Below, piece after piece: positions 4,219 to 9,992 of a DNA stretch of 9,992 nt. Position 1 is the first letter of the stretch. Every line of letters begins with the position of its first letter. Source of the stretch: Candidatus Hebobacteria bacterium (GTDB taxonomy: Bacteria; Armatimonadota; Hebobacteria; Hebobacterales; Hebobacteraceae); assembly GCA_029821235.1 (NCBI GenBank), contig JALGTT010000025.1, forward strand, positions 1 to 9,992, written 5' to 3'. The notes beneath the pieces were generated by a model. The model was not told where the DNA came from. It did no database searches and worked only from the letters and a program-made list of their open reading frames with translations. The position numbers and the translations under genes are program-made.

Positions 4219-5628
4219 TCAGCCTCCCTTCGCCAGCGTCTCCGCCTTCTGGAGCGCCTCGTCTATCCCGCCCACCATGTAGAAGGCCTGCTCGGGAAGG
4301 TCGTCGTGTTTTCCCTCCACGATCTCCTTGAAGCCGCGGATCGTCTCCCGCAGGGGCACATAGCGGCCCGGCTGGCCGGTGAAGGCCTCGGCCACGAAGA
4401 ACGGCTGGGACAGGAACCGCTCGATGCGCCGCGCCCGCTCCACGATGGTCCGGTCCTCGTCGGAGAGTTCCTCGATGCCCAGAATGGCGATGATGTCCTG
4501 GAGGTCCTTGTACCGCTGGAGCACCTCCTGCACGTCGCGCGCCACCCGGTAGTGTTCCTCCCCAAGGACCACCGGGTCGAGGATGCGGGAGGTGGACCGC
4601 AACGGATCCACCGCCGGGTAGATGCCGCGCTCGGCGATCCTGCGGTCCAGCACCGTGGTCGCGTCCAGGTGGGCCATCGCCGTCGCCGGCGCGGGGTCGG
4701 TGATGTCGTCCGCCGGCACGTAGATCGCCTGGAGGGAGGTGATGGAGCCCCGCTTGGTGGAGGTGATTCGCTCCTGGAGCTCCGCCATCTCCGTGGCGAG
4801 GGTGGGCTGGTAGCCGACCGCGGAGGGCATTCTCCCCAGCAGCGCCGAGACCTCAGAGCCCGCCTGCACGTAGCGGAAGATGTTGTCTATGAACAGCAGC
4901 ACGTCCTGCCCCTCGACATCGCGGAAGTACTCGGCGAACGTGAGCCCCGTCAGGCCCACCCGCAGCCGCGCGCCGGGCGGCTCGTTCATCTGGCCGAACA
5001 CCATGATGGCGCGGGAGATCACCCCCGACTCCTTCATGTTCAGCCACAGGTCGTTGCCCTCCCGCGTTCGCTCGCCGATGCCCGCGAACACGGAGACCCC
5101 GCCGTGCTGGGTGGCCATGTTGTGGATGAGTTCCTGGAGGATGACCGTCTTGCCCACCCCCGCGCCCCCGAACATCCCCACCTTGCCGCCTCGGGGATAG
5201 GGGGCCAGCAGGTCCACCACTTTGAACCCGGTCTCGAAGACCTCGGTCCTCACCTCCTGGTCCTCGAAACTGGGCGCGGGGCGGTGGATGGGATACTCCA
5301 GGGAGGCATCCACGGGCCCCAACTCGTCGATCGGCTCGCCCAGCACGTTGAACAGCCGCCCGAGACACTTCACCCCCACCGGCACGGTGATGGGCCGGCC
5401 GGTGGCCTCGGCGGTCATTCCCCTCACCAATCCCTCGGTGGGGGCCATCGCCACACACCTCACCGTCTCGTTGCCGAGGTGCTGCGCCACCTCCAGCACC
5501 AGGCGGCGGCTTTCCTCGCCGTGCGCCACCTCCATCTCCACCGCGTCGCGGATCTTCGGCAGTTGCTCAGCCGGGAAGCGGATATCCACCACCGGCCCGA
5601 TCACTTGCACCACTTTTCCTTGCGCCAT
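4219..5628 (-). CDS. atpD: F1 ATP synthase beta subunit, 469 aa
   Basis: This is the catalytic subunit, three copies per F1. From the ATG at 5626-5628, residues 1-80 form the beta-barrel domain (opening GKVVQVIGPVVDI). The P-loop GGAGVGKT is at 154-161 with Lys160 and Thr161, the catalytic Glu186 lies in GERTREGND, and Walker B VLLFID is at 243-248. SALLGRMPSAVGYQPTLATE and the DDITDPAP loop are as expected. One departure is FRYVQAGSE at 251-259, where most family members have FRFTQAGSE. An alternative ATG at 5635-5637 would add three residues; GGATGGG (5638-5644) abuts it but lies nine bases before the chosen start. The gene follows atpG by 26 bases. Confidence 0.97.
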   Translation of the reverse strand: MAQGKVVQVIGPVVDIRFPAEQLPKIRDAVEMEVAHGEESRRLVLEVAQHLGNETVRCVAMAPTEGLVRGMTAEATGRPITVPVGVKCLGRLFNVLGEPIDELGPVDASLEYPIHRPAPSFEDQEVRTEVFETGFKVVDLLAPYPRGGKVGMFGGAGVGKTVILQELIHNMATQHGGVSVFAGIGERTREGNDLWLNMKESGVISRAIMVFGQMNEPPGARLRVGLTGLTFAEYFRDVEGQDVLLFIDNIFRYVQAGSEVSALLGRMPSAVGYQPTLATEMAELQERITSTKRGSITSLQAIYVPADDITDPAPATAMAHLDATTVLDRRIAERGIYPAVDPLRSTSRILDPVVLGEEHYRVARDVQEVLQRYKDLQDIIAILGIEELSDEDRTIVERARRIERFLSQPFFVAEAFTGQPGRYVPLRETIRGFKEIVEGKHDDLPEQAFYMVGGIDEALQKAETLAKGG

Positions 5629-5654
5629 TCCTCTCATCCCATCCGTGACACCGG

Positions 5655-6524
5655 CTAGGCCGTGGCCTCGCTCGCGCCCACTATCTCCGTCAGTTCCTTG
5701 GTGATTCCCGCCTGCCGCGCCTTGTTGTACGCCAGGGTGAGGCTGCGGATCATCTCCTCCGCGTTGTCCGTCGCGGCCGTCATCGCCGCCACCCGGGCCG
5801 CGTGCTCGCTCGCCGAGGCCTCCTGCACGATTCCTGCCAGCCGCGCCCGGAGATACCGGGTCATCACCCCCTCCAACATGCCCGGCAGCGGCGGCTCGCA
5901 GATGAGGTCGCCCGTGCCTGGGGAGAGCAGACCCCGGGGGGCCTCCGGCCCGCCGGGCCCCTCCTGAGCGCGCACCGGAAGCAGCACCTCGCTCCTCACC
6001 TGAGACCGCACGCCGCTGTGAAAGGCCGAGTACACGGCCACCACCTCGTCCACCTCCCCGGCCAGGTAGAGCCTCCCAATCCGGTCCGCCAGCCGCATCA
6101 CCTGGTGGGGGTTGGGCTCCCCCCCGAGGGGAACCAGCCGGTCGGCGATCCGATACCCCCGGCGCGCCATCTGCACCGACCCGCGTCTCCCCACCGCGAC
6201 CACCTGCACCTGGTCCGGTCCGCCCACCTCCAGCGCGCGGCGCACCGCGTTGGCGTTGTAGCCGCCGCACAGGCCCCGGTCGCTGGTCACCAGCACCATC
6301 GCCTTGCGCTCCCCCTCCCTCGCCTGGAGAAAGGGGTGTGCTCGGGTGACCGCGGCCAGCCGCCGGACCAGTTCCTCGATGGCTCCCGCGTAGAGCCGCA
6401 CCGTCTCCAGGCGCTGCTCCGCCCGGCGCAGGCGAATGGCGGCCACCGTCTTCATCGCGCGGCAGATCTGCTCGATGCTCTGCACCGTGCGGATCTTGTT
6501 CTTTACATCCTTGGCGGAAATCAC
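5655..6524 (-). CDS. atpG: F1 ATP synthase gamma subunit, 289 aa
   Basis: Gamma is the rotating central shaft that couples Fo rotation to catalysis. The two long helices that form the shaft are recognisable: the N-terminal one carries IRTVQSIEQICRAMKTVAA (11-29), and the C-terminal one carries ATDNAEEMIRSLTLAYNKAR (251-270) and ends ITKELTEIVGA. TSDRGLCGGYN at 80-90 is the classic central motif. Length is typical. The GTG start at 6522-6524 overlaps the atpA stop by four bases (GTGA), and GGAAGGGG (6535-6542) in the end of atpA is ten bases upstream. The open frame continues upstream through atpA in the wrong register, so this start is inferred from homology and the overlap. TAG is at 5655-5657. 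Confidence 0.95.
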   Translation of the reverse strand: MISAKDVKNKIRTVQSIEQICRAMKTVAAIRLRRAEQRLETVRLYAGAIEELVRRLAAVTRAHPFLQAREGERKAMVLVTSDRGLCGGYNANAVRRALEVGGPDQVQVVAVGRRGSVQMARRGYRIADRLVPLGGEPNPHQVMRLADRIGRLYLAGEVDEVVAVYSAFHSGVRSQVRSEVLLPVRAQEGPGGPEAPRGLLSPGTGDLICEPPLPGMLEGVMTRYLRARLAGIVQEASASEHAARVAAMTAATDNAEEMIRSLTLAYNKARQAGITKELTEIVGASEATA

Positions 6525-8065
6525 TCGGCGCCGGCCCCTTCCTCGGTCTCCCCCCGGTCGGCCCGGAACCGCGCCCGCGCGTCCTCCAGGCCTTCCTTCA
6601 GCCTCGCCTCCGTCTCCGGCGACAGTTTCCCGGTCTCCCGAATCTCCTGGAGCACCCTCGGATGCCTCTCCCGCAACACGGTGAGCGCATGAGCCGCGAA
6701 CTCGCCCACCTCCTCCACCTCCAGATGGTCGGTGAATCCGTGGGTGCCGGCATAGATGACGGCCACCTGCTCGGCCGCCGGCATGGGAGCATACTGCGGC
6801 TGTTTCAGAATCTCCATCATCCGCTCGCCCCGAGCCAACTGGTCCCGCGTCGCCTTGTCCAGCTCTGTCGCGAACTGCGCGAACGCCTGGAGTTCTTGAT
6901 AGTAGGCGAGGTCCAGCCGCAGCATCCCGGCCACCTGCTTCATCGCCGGAATCTGCGCGTCCCCGCCCACCCGGGAGACGGAGATGCCCACATTGATGGC
7001 GGGGCGGAACCCGGCGAAGAAGAGATCCCGCTCCAGGTAGATCTGTCCGTCGGTGATGGAGATGATGTTGGTCGGGATGTAGGCGGAATAGTCGTTCTCC
7101 TGGGTCTCCACGATGGGAAGCGCGGTGAGCGATCCGCCGCCCAACTCGTCGCTCAACTTCGCCGCCCTCTCCAGCAGGTGGGCGTGGAGGTAGAAGATGT
7201 CTCCGGGGAAGGCCTCCCGGCCCGGCGGCCGCCGCAGCAGCAGCGAGATCTGGCGGTAGGCCTGGGCGTGCTTGGTGAGGTCGTCGTAGATGACCAGTGC
7301 GTGTTTTCCCTGATCGCGATAGTACTCGCCCATGGAGCAGCCGGCGAAGGGGGCGACGTACTGGAGAGGCGCGGGATCGTCTGCGTCGGCGCAGACGATG
7401 ACGGTGTAGTCCATGGCATCGTGCTGCCGCAACACCTCCGCGATGCGCGCCACGGTGGACAGTTTCTGGCCGATCGCCACATAGATGCAGTGGACGTTCT
7501 GCCCCTTCTGGTTGATGATGGTGTCCACCGCGATGGCGGTCTTGCCGGTCTGGCGGTCGCCGATGATGAGTTCCCGCTGCCCGCGCCCGATCGGGGTCAT
7601 CGCGTCGATGGACTTGAGGCCGGTCTGGAGCGGCTCCTTCACCGGCTGCCTCTGAATCACGTTGGGGGCCTGGGTCTCCACCTCCCGCGTCTCCTGCGCG
7701 GGGATGGGCCCTTTGCCATCCACCGGCTGGCCCAGCGCGTTCACCACCCGCCCCAGCAGAGCGTCTCCCACGGGCACCGAGATGATGCGGCCCGTGCTCT
7801 TCGCCAGGTCGCCCTCCTTGATGTCCGTGTCCCGGCCCAGCAGGATGCAGCCGACGTTGTCCTCCTCCAGGTTGTGGGCCAGCCCGTAGACTCCGCCGGG
7901 GAACTCTATCATCTCGCCCATCATCGCGTCCCACAGGCCATACACGCGCGCCACCCCGTCGCCGACCTGCAGCACGCGCCCCACGGCCCGCATGGGCGCC
8001 TCCGCGCCGAACTTCTCGATCTGCTCGCGCAGCACCGCACTCACTTCATCTGGCCTGATTCTCAC
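6521..8065 (-). CDS. atpA: F1 ATP synthase alpha subunit, 514 aa
   Basis: This is the non-catalytic nucleotide-binding subunit, three copies alternating with beta. After an N-terminal helix (about 1-22, the contact site for delta) comes the beta-barrel, then EPLQTGLKSIDAMTPIGRGQ, the P-loop GDRQTGKT at 169-176, Walker B LVIYDD at 257-262 and the arginine finger Arg365 in SVSRVGG. The helical C-terminal domain contains LRLDLAYYQELQAFAQF. Length is normal. DLFFAGFRPA replaces the more usual DLFNSGIRPA type, a mild change. The GTG start at 8063-8065 overlaps the atpH stop by four bases (GTGA), with GGAAGGA (8074-8080) eight bases upstream, so the start is well supported and coupling to atpH likely. 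Confidence 0.97.
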   Translation of the reverse strand: MRIRPDEVSAVLREQIEKFGAEAPMRAVGRVLQVGDGVARVYGLWDAMMGEMIEFPGGVYGLAHNLEEDNVGCILLGRDTDIKEGDLAKSTGRIISVPVGDALLGRVVNALGQPVDGKGPIPAQETREVETQAPNVIQRQPVKEPLQTGLKSIDAMTPIGRGQRELIIGDRQTGKTAIAVDTIINQKGQNVHCIYVAIGQKLSTVARIAEVLRQHDAMDYTVIVCADADDPAPLQYVAPFAGCSMGEYYRDQGKHALVIYDDLTKHAQAYRQISLLLRRPPGREAFPGDIFYLHAHLLERAAKLSDELGGGSLTALPIVETQENDYSAYIPTNIISITDGQIYLERDLFFAGFRPAINVGISVSRVGGDAQIPAMKQVAGMLRLDLAYYQELQAFAQFATELDKATRDQLARGERMMEILKQPQYAPMPAAEQVAVIYAGTHGFTDHLEVEEVGEFAAHALTVLRERHPRVLQEIRETGKLSPETEARLKEGLEDARARFRADRGETEEGAGAE

Positions 8066-8613
8066 CGCACCCGTCCTTCCGTGCGCATCAGCGTCTGTCT
8101 CAATTCCGCCAGTCTTCCCGCCGCCGTCCCGTCAATCAGGCGGTCTCCGATCTGCACGCTCACCCCGGCCAGCACCTCCGGGGAGATCTCCACCTCCAAC
8201 ACCACCTCCCGCCCGGCGAGCCGCGACAGCGCCGCCCGCAGGCGCGCCGTCTGCTCCTCGGTCAGCGGCGCGGCCGTCCGCACCGTGGCGCGCGCCACGC
8301 CCGCTGCCTCGTCCGCCAGTTCGTCGAAGGCCTCCGCCACCGCCGCCAGGTGGCTCCCGCGGTGGTGCCTCACCAGCGCGTTCAGCAGCCCCAGGATGGG
8401 CCTTCTCACCTGCCCGCCGAGCGCCGCCTCCAGGGCCGCCATCTTCTGGTCGGCCTCCAGGTCGGGGCGCTCCAGCAGGGCGCGGAGATCGGGGACGCTC
8501 TCCACCAGGTCCGCCAACTCGTCCAGTTCCCGGCGCAGGGCCTCCACCTCCGCGGGCTCCGCCGCCCGCAGCAGCCCCTCTGCATACCGGCTGGACACCG
8601 CTCTCTGGGTCAT
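8062..8613 (-). CDS. atpH: F1 ATP synthase delta subunit (OSCP type), 183 aa
   Basis: Delta ties the top of F1 to the peripheral stalk formed by subunit b. The N-terminal helical domain spans about residues 1-105 and begins with the family pattern SSRYAEGLL. The C-terminal domain carries the conserved block SVQIGDRLIDGTAAGRLAEL at 152-171, which corresponds to the 'GDRVIDGS..GRL' signature of AtpH. The length is usual. The ATG at 8611-8613 overlaps the atpF stop by four bases (ATGA), with GGAG (8622-8625) eight bases upstream inside atpF. The 3' end overlaps atpA. The identity rests on the C-terminal signature and position in the operon, since delta N-termini are poorly conserved. Confidence 0.94.
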   Translation of the reverse strand: MTQRAVSSRYAEGLLRAAEPAEVEALRRELDELADLVESVPDLRALLERPDLEADQKMAALEAALGGQVRRPILGLLNALVRHHRGSHLAAVAEAFDELADEAAGVARATVRTAAPLTEEQTARLRAALSRLAGREVVLEVEISPEVLAGVSVQIGDRLIDGTAAGRLAELRQTLMRTEGRVR

Positions 8614-9116
8614 GACCTCTGCTCCAGGTCGCCGATGAAGTCGTCCACCGCCCGCCGATGGACCTCCGGGTCGAGCCGCCCGAGCACCGCCTTCTGCGCT
8701 GCCAGCAGAGCCAGGTCAACCATCTGTTGCCGAAGTTCCAGGGCCGCCGCCTCCCGGTCCATCTCGATCGCGGCCTGGGCGCGTTGGCGCAGCTCGCGCG
8801 CCTCCTCTCTCGCCTCGGCGAGAATGCGCTGCCGCGCCTCTTCGCCCTCCTGCACCGCCTGGCGCACCAGTTCGCGCCCCTCGTCGCGCGCCTGCGCGAG
8901 CGCCTTCGCGCGCTCTTCATCAATGCGCGCCAGTTCGTTTCTCGCCCGCTCGCCGTCCTCCAGAGCGCGCGCGATCTCCTCCTCCCTCTGGGCGATGATC
9001 TTCATCAGCGGCGCGAAGAGATAGCGCTTCAGCACCAGGAACAGGATGCCGAAGGCCACCACCTGGAGCACGAGTACGGCATGGTCAATCGCTAGCGGAT
9101 CGCCTGACTCTCCCAT
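8610..9116 (-). CDS. atpF: Fo ATP synthase b subunit, 168 aa
   Basis: Subunit b is the peripheral stalk that holds F1 stationary against the rotor. A single membrane segment at about residues 12-30 (AVLVLQVVAFGILFLVLKR) is followed by FAPLMKIIAQREEEIARAL, the usual start of the long charged coiled coil, which runs to about 145. The C-terminus (about 150-168) contacts delta. Only one b gene lies between atpE and atpH, so a b homodimer is expected. I chose ATG at 9114-9116 because GGAGG (9121-9125) lies four bases upstream and the membrane segment then begins about ten residues in. A TTG at 9129-9131 would add five residues but has no good ribosome-binding site. Confidence 0.94.
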   Translation of the reverse strand: MGESGDPLAIDHAVLVLQVVAFGILFLVLKRYLFAPLMKIIAQREEEIARALEDGERARNELARIDEERAKALAQARDEGRELVRQAVQEGEEARQRILAEAREEARELRQRAQAAIEMDREAAALELRQQMVDLALLAAQKAVLGRLDPEVHRRAVDDFIGDLEQRS

Positions 9117-9132
9117 GGCTCCTCCATCCAAG

Positions 9133-9148
9133 TTGCCCGGCCGGGCAA
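9133..9148. promoter_or_regulatory. Perfect 16-base palindrome between atpE and atpF
   Basis: TTGCCCGGCCGGGCAA is fully self-complementary and begins five bases after the atpE stop on the minus strand. In RNA it can form a 6-bp stem with a GGCC loop. No T-tract follows, so it is not an intrinsic terminator. A role in mRNA processing or 3'-end protection of the atpB-atpE segment is plausible, since c is needed in many more copies than b. Confidence 0.5.
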
Positions 9149-9153
9149 GTCCA

Positions 9154-9432
9154 CTACTGACCGCTCATCTTGGAGAGCACCTGAAGCACGGCATCCGTCT
9201 CCGGCAGCTTCTTCGACAAGATGATGCTCACGAACAGCGCGTAGATGGTCAAGGACTCGATCAGCGCCAGGCCGAGGATCAAGAAGGTGAACAGTCGTCC
9301 GCCGGCCTCCGGCTGTCTCGCCGCCGCCTCCAGGGCGGCCGACGCGACTCGTCCCTGGCCAAGGCTGCCTCCGAAGGCCGCAATCGCCACCGCCAGCCCA
9401 GTCGCCAGCGCCAATCCGAACAGATACAGCAT
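9154..9432 (-). CDS. atpE: Fo ATP synthase c subunit (rotor ring), 92 aa
   Basis: Subunit c forms the membrane rotor ring that carries H+ or Na+ across the membrane. It is a helical hairpin: TM1 about 3-28, the polar loop AAARQPE (36-42) that binds gamma and epsilon, and TM2 about 47-73. The ion-carrying carboxylate is Glu59 in LALIESLTIYAL. Gln26 in TM1, Ser60 and Tyr64 align with Na+-site residues of Ilyobacter tartaricus c, but Leu61 replaces its Thr67. A short polar tail extends past TM2. I chose ATG at 9430-9432: AAAGGAG (9439-9445) is six bases upstream of it but would directly abut the alternative ATG at 9436-9438. Gaps of 127 and 37 bases separate it from atpB and atpF. Confidence 0.96.
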   Translation of the reverse strand: MLYLFGLALATGLAVAIAAFGGSLGQGRVASAALEAAARQPEAGGRLFTFLILGLALIESLTIYALFVSIILSKKLPETDAVLQVLSKMSGQ

Positions 9433-9559
9433 CGGCATCTCCTTTCTGCGCCTAGCGGGCCTCGCCGCACCGCACCGCGATGAAGCAAGGCCCCCGTCTG
9501 CACTTTGCCATTCGCCCGGCGTCGCCTCCGCGGACCGTCTCCCGGCGGAAGCCCCGCGG
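9433..9559. other. atpB-atpE intergenic spacer with possible RNA stem
   Basis: The 127-base gap is the largest within the ATP synthase genes. CCGCGG occurs at 9554-9559, just after the atpB stop, and again at 9528-9533 within the palindrome TCCGCGGA. The two copies can pair in RNA around a 20-base loop. I see no intrinsic terminator or convincing promoter. A well-placed ribosome-binding site for atpE ends the region. Confidence 0.35.
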
Positions 9560-9992
9560 CTACTGCTCTTCCTCCTCCGGCAACTCCATGACTCCGGCCA
9601 GGTAGACCACCGCGAGCATGGCGAACACCAGCGCCTGCACCACCGCGATCAATACCTCCAGCATCATGTTGGGAAATTGCACCGGGATGGGAATGTGGCT
9701 CTTCAGATAGAGGGGAGCCACCAAACCGATCATCATCAGAATCAGCGTCTCCCCCGCGAACATGTTGCCGAAGAGACGAAGCGCCAGCGTCACCGGGCGC
9801 ACGATCTCGCTCACCACGTGAATGAAGAAGATCAACACCAGCAGGGGCAGGTACACCAGCCGCCGCGGGACGCCCTCTACGAAGTGATACATGTAGCGAA
9901 GGCCGTGCCTGCGGAAGCCCACATACTGCACCACCACGAACACCACCAGAGCCAGCGCGGCGGTGATGGTCAGATTCGCCGTGCCCGCCATC
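9560..9992 (-). CDS. atpB: Fo ATP synthase a subunit, C-terminal part (partial, 5' end outside window)
   Basis: Subunit a is the stator membrane protein that forms the two ion half-channels beside the c ring. About 143 residues are visible; full-length proteins are usually about 220-270, so the N-terminal portion lies past the right edge. The visible first codon is an internal ATG (9989-9991), not the true start. TANLTITAALAL is the family's 'TADLN/TANLN' segment. The essential arginine is visible residue 72 in LALRLFGN, followed by MFAGE with Glu81, and Gln119 in the last helix matches the conserved Gln near the second half-channel. The protein ends in an acidic tail, ELPEEEEQ. TAG is at 9560-9562. 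It is the first ATP synthase gene seen here, and the promoter lies outside the window. Confidence 0.96.
   Translation of the reverse strand, partial: MAGTANLTITAALALVVFVVVQYVGFRRHGLRYMYHFVEGVPRRLVYLPLLVLIFFIHVVSEIVRPVTLALRLFGNMFAGETLILMMIGLVAPLYLKSHIPIPVQFPNMMLEVLIAVVQALVFAMLAVVYLAGVMELPEEEEQ

Noticed and set aside
4306..5658. 450-codon plus-strand open frame antisense to atpD and the start of the operon
   Set aside because: It is the reverse shadow of a highly conserved gene in GC-rich DNA. Its composition (His, Arg, Leu, Gly rich) matches no protein, and atpD explains the region.
4219..6270. 683-codon open frame that would extend beta upstream into atpG
   Set aside because: The extension is out of frame through atpG. 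Beta homology starts at the ATG at 5626-5628.
5655..7934. 759-codon open frame that would fuse gamma to an upstream extension
   Set aside because: The upstream part reads out of frame through atpA. The gamma protein begins at the GTG overlapping the atpA stop, so there is no real fusion.
6662..8638. 658-codon plus-strand open frame antisense to atpA and atpH
   Set aside because: It is a long shadow frame caused by few stop codons in GC-rich DNA. There is no ribosome-binding support, and the true minus-strand genes are certain.
9452..9511. 19-codon small frame (MAKCRRGPCFIAVRCGEAR) in the atpB-atpE spacer
   Set aside because: The nearest purine-rich stretch is about 13 bases upstream, the frame is short, and nothing beyond the open frame supports translation.

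Overview
The window is GC-rich bacterial chromosome. Most of it is one minus-strand F-type ATP synthase operon. Reading along the minus strand from the right edge, the order is atpB (subunit a, cut off by the window end), atpE (c), atpF (b), atpH (delta), atpA (alpha), atpG (gamma), atpD (beta), atpC (epsilon) and then murA. The catalytic and proton-path residues looked for are present: P-loops in alpha and beta, the alpha arginine finger, the beta catalytic glutamate, the TM2 carboxylate in c and the essential arginine in a. This looks like a functional enzyme. Genes overlap by four bases or sit within a few bases through atpF-atpH-atpA-atpG and atpD-atpC, which suggests translational coupling. 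Larger gaps lie on either side of atpE, and a 16-base perfect palindrome follows its stop codon.

murA, the first committed enzyme of peptidoglycan synthesis, follows atpC by 112 bases with no terminator that I can see. It ends only six bases from the end of a convergent plus-strand gene for an exported M48 zinc metallopeptidase. That peptidase carries an extra C-terminal domain. Upstream of it, a 253-base divergent region separates it from a minus-strand gene of unknown function. Each of the two divergent promoter candidates has an extended -10, no recognisable -35, and an inverted repeat near the -35 position.

The left end (43-309) lies between the unknown gene and the apparent last 13 codons of a plus-strand gene. 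It is packed with short hairpin modules. Two 27-base units in opposite orientation differ only at compensated base pairs. An intrinsic-terminator-like hairpin sits on the unknown gene's side.

The organism cannot be named from this sequence. High GC, frequent GTG starts, a single b subunit, the atp-murA linkage, the M48 architecture and the hairpin repeats fit an uncultured lineage such as Armatimonadota or a related high-GC Terrabacteria group. This is inference at low confidence. I see no defence system, CRISPR array, insertion sequence or phage gene. The points most worth following are the hairpin modules, ion-binding residues in subunit c that resemble Na+-type enzymes in part, a complete ATP-sensing residue set in epsilon, the extra domain on the M48 protease, and substitutions in MurA.
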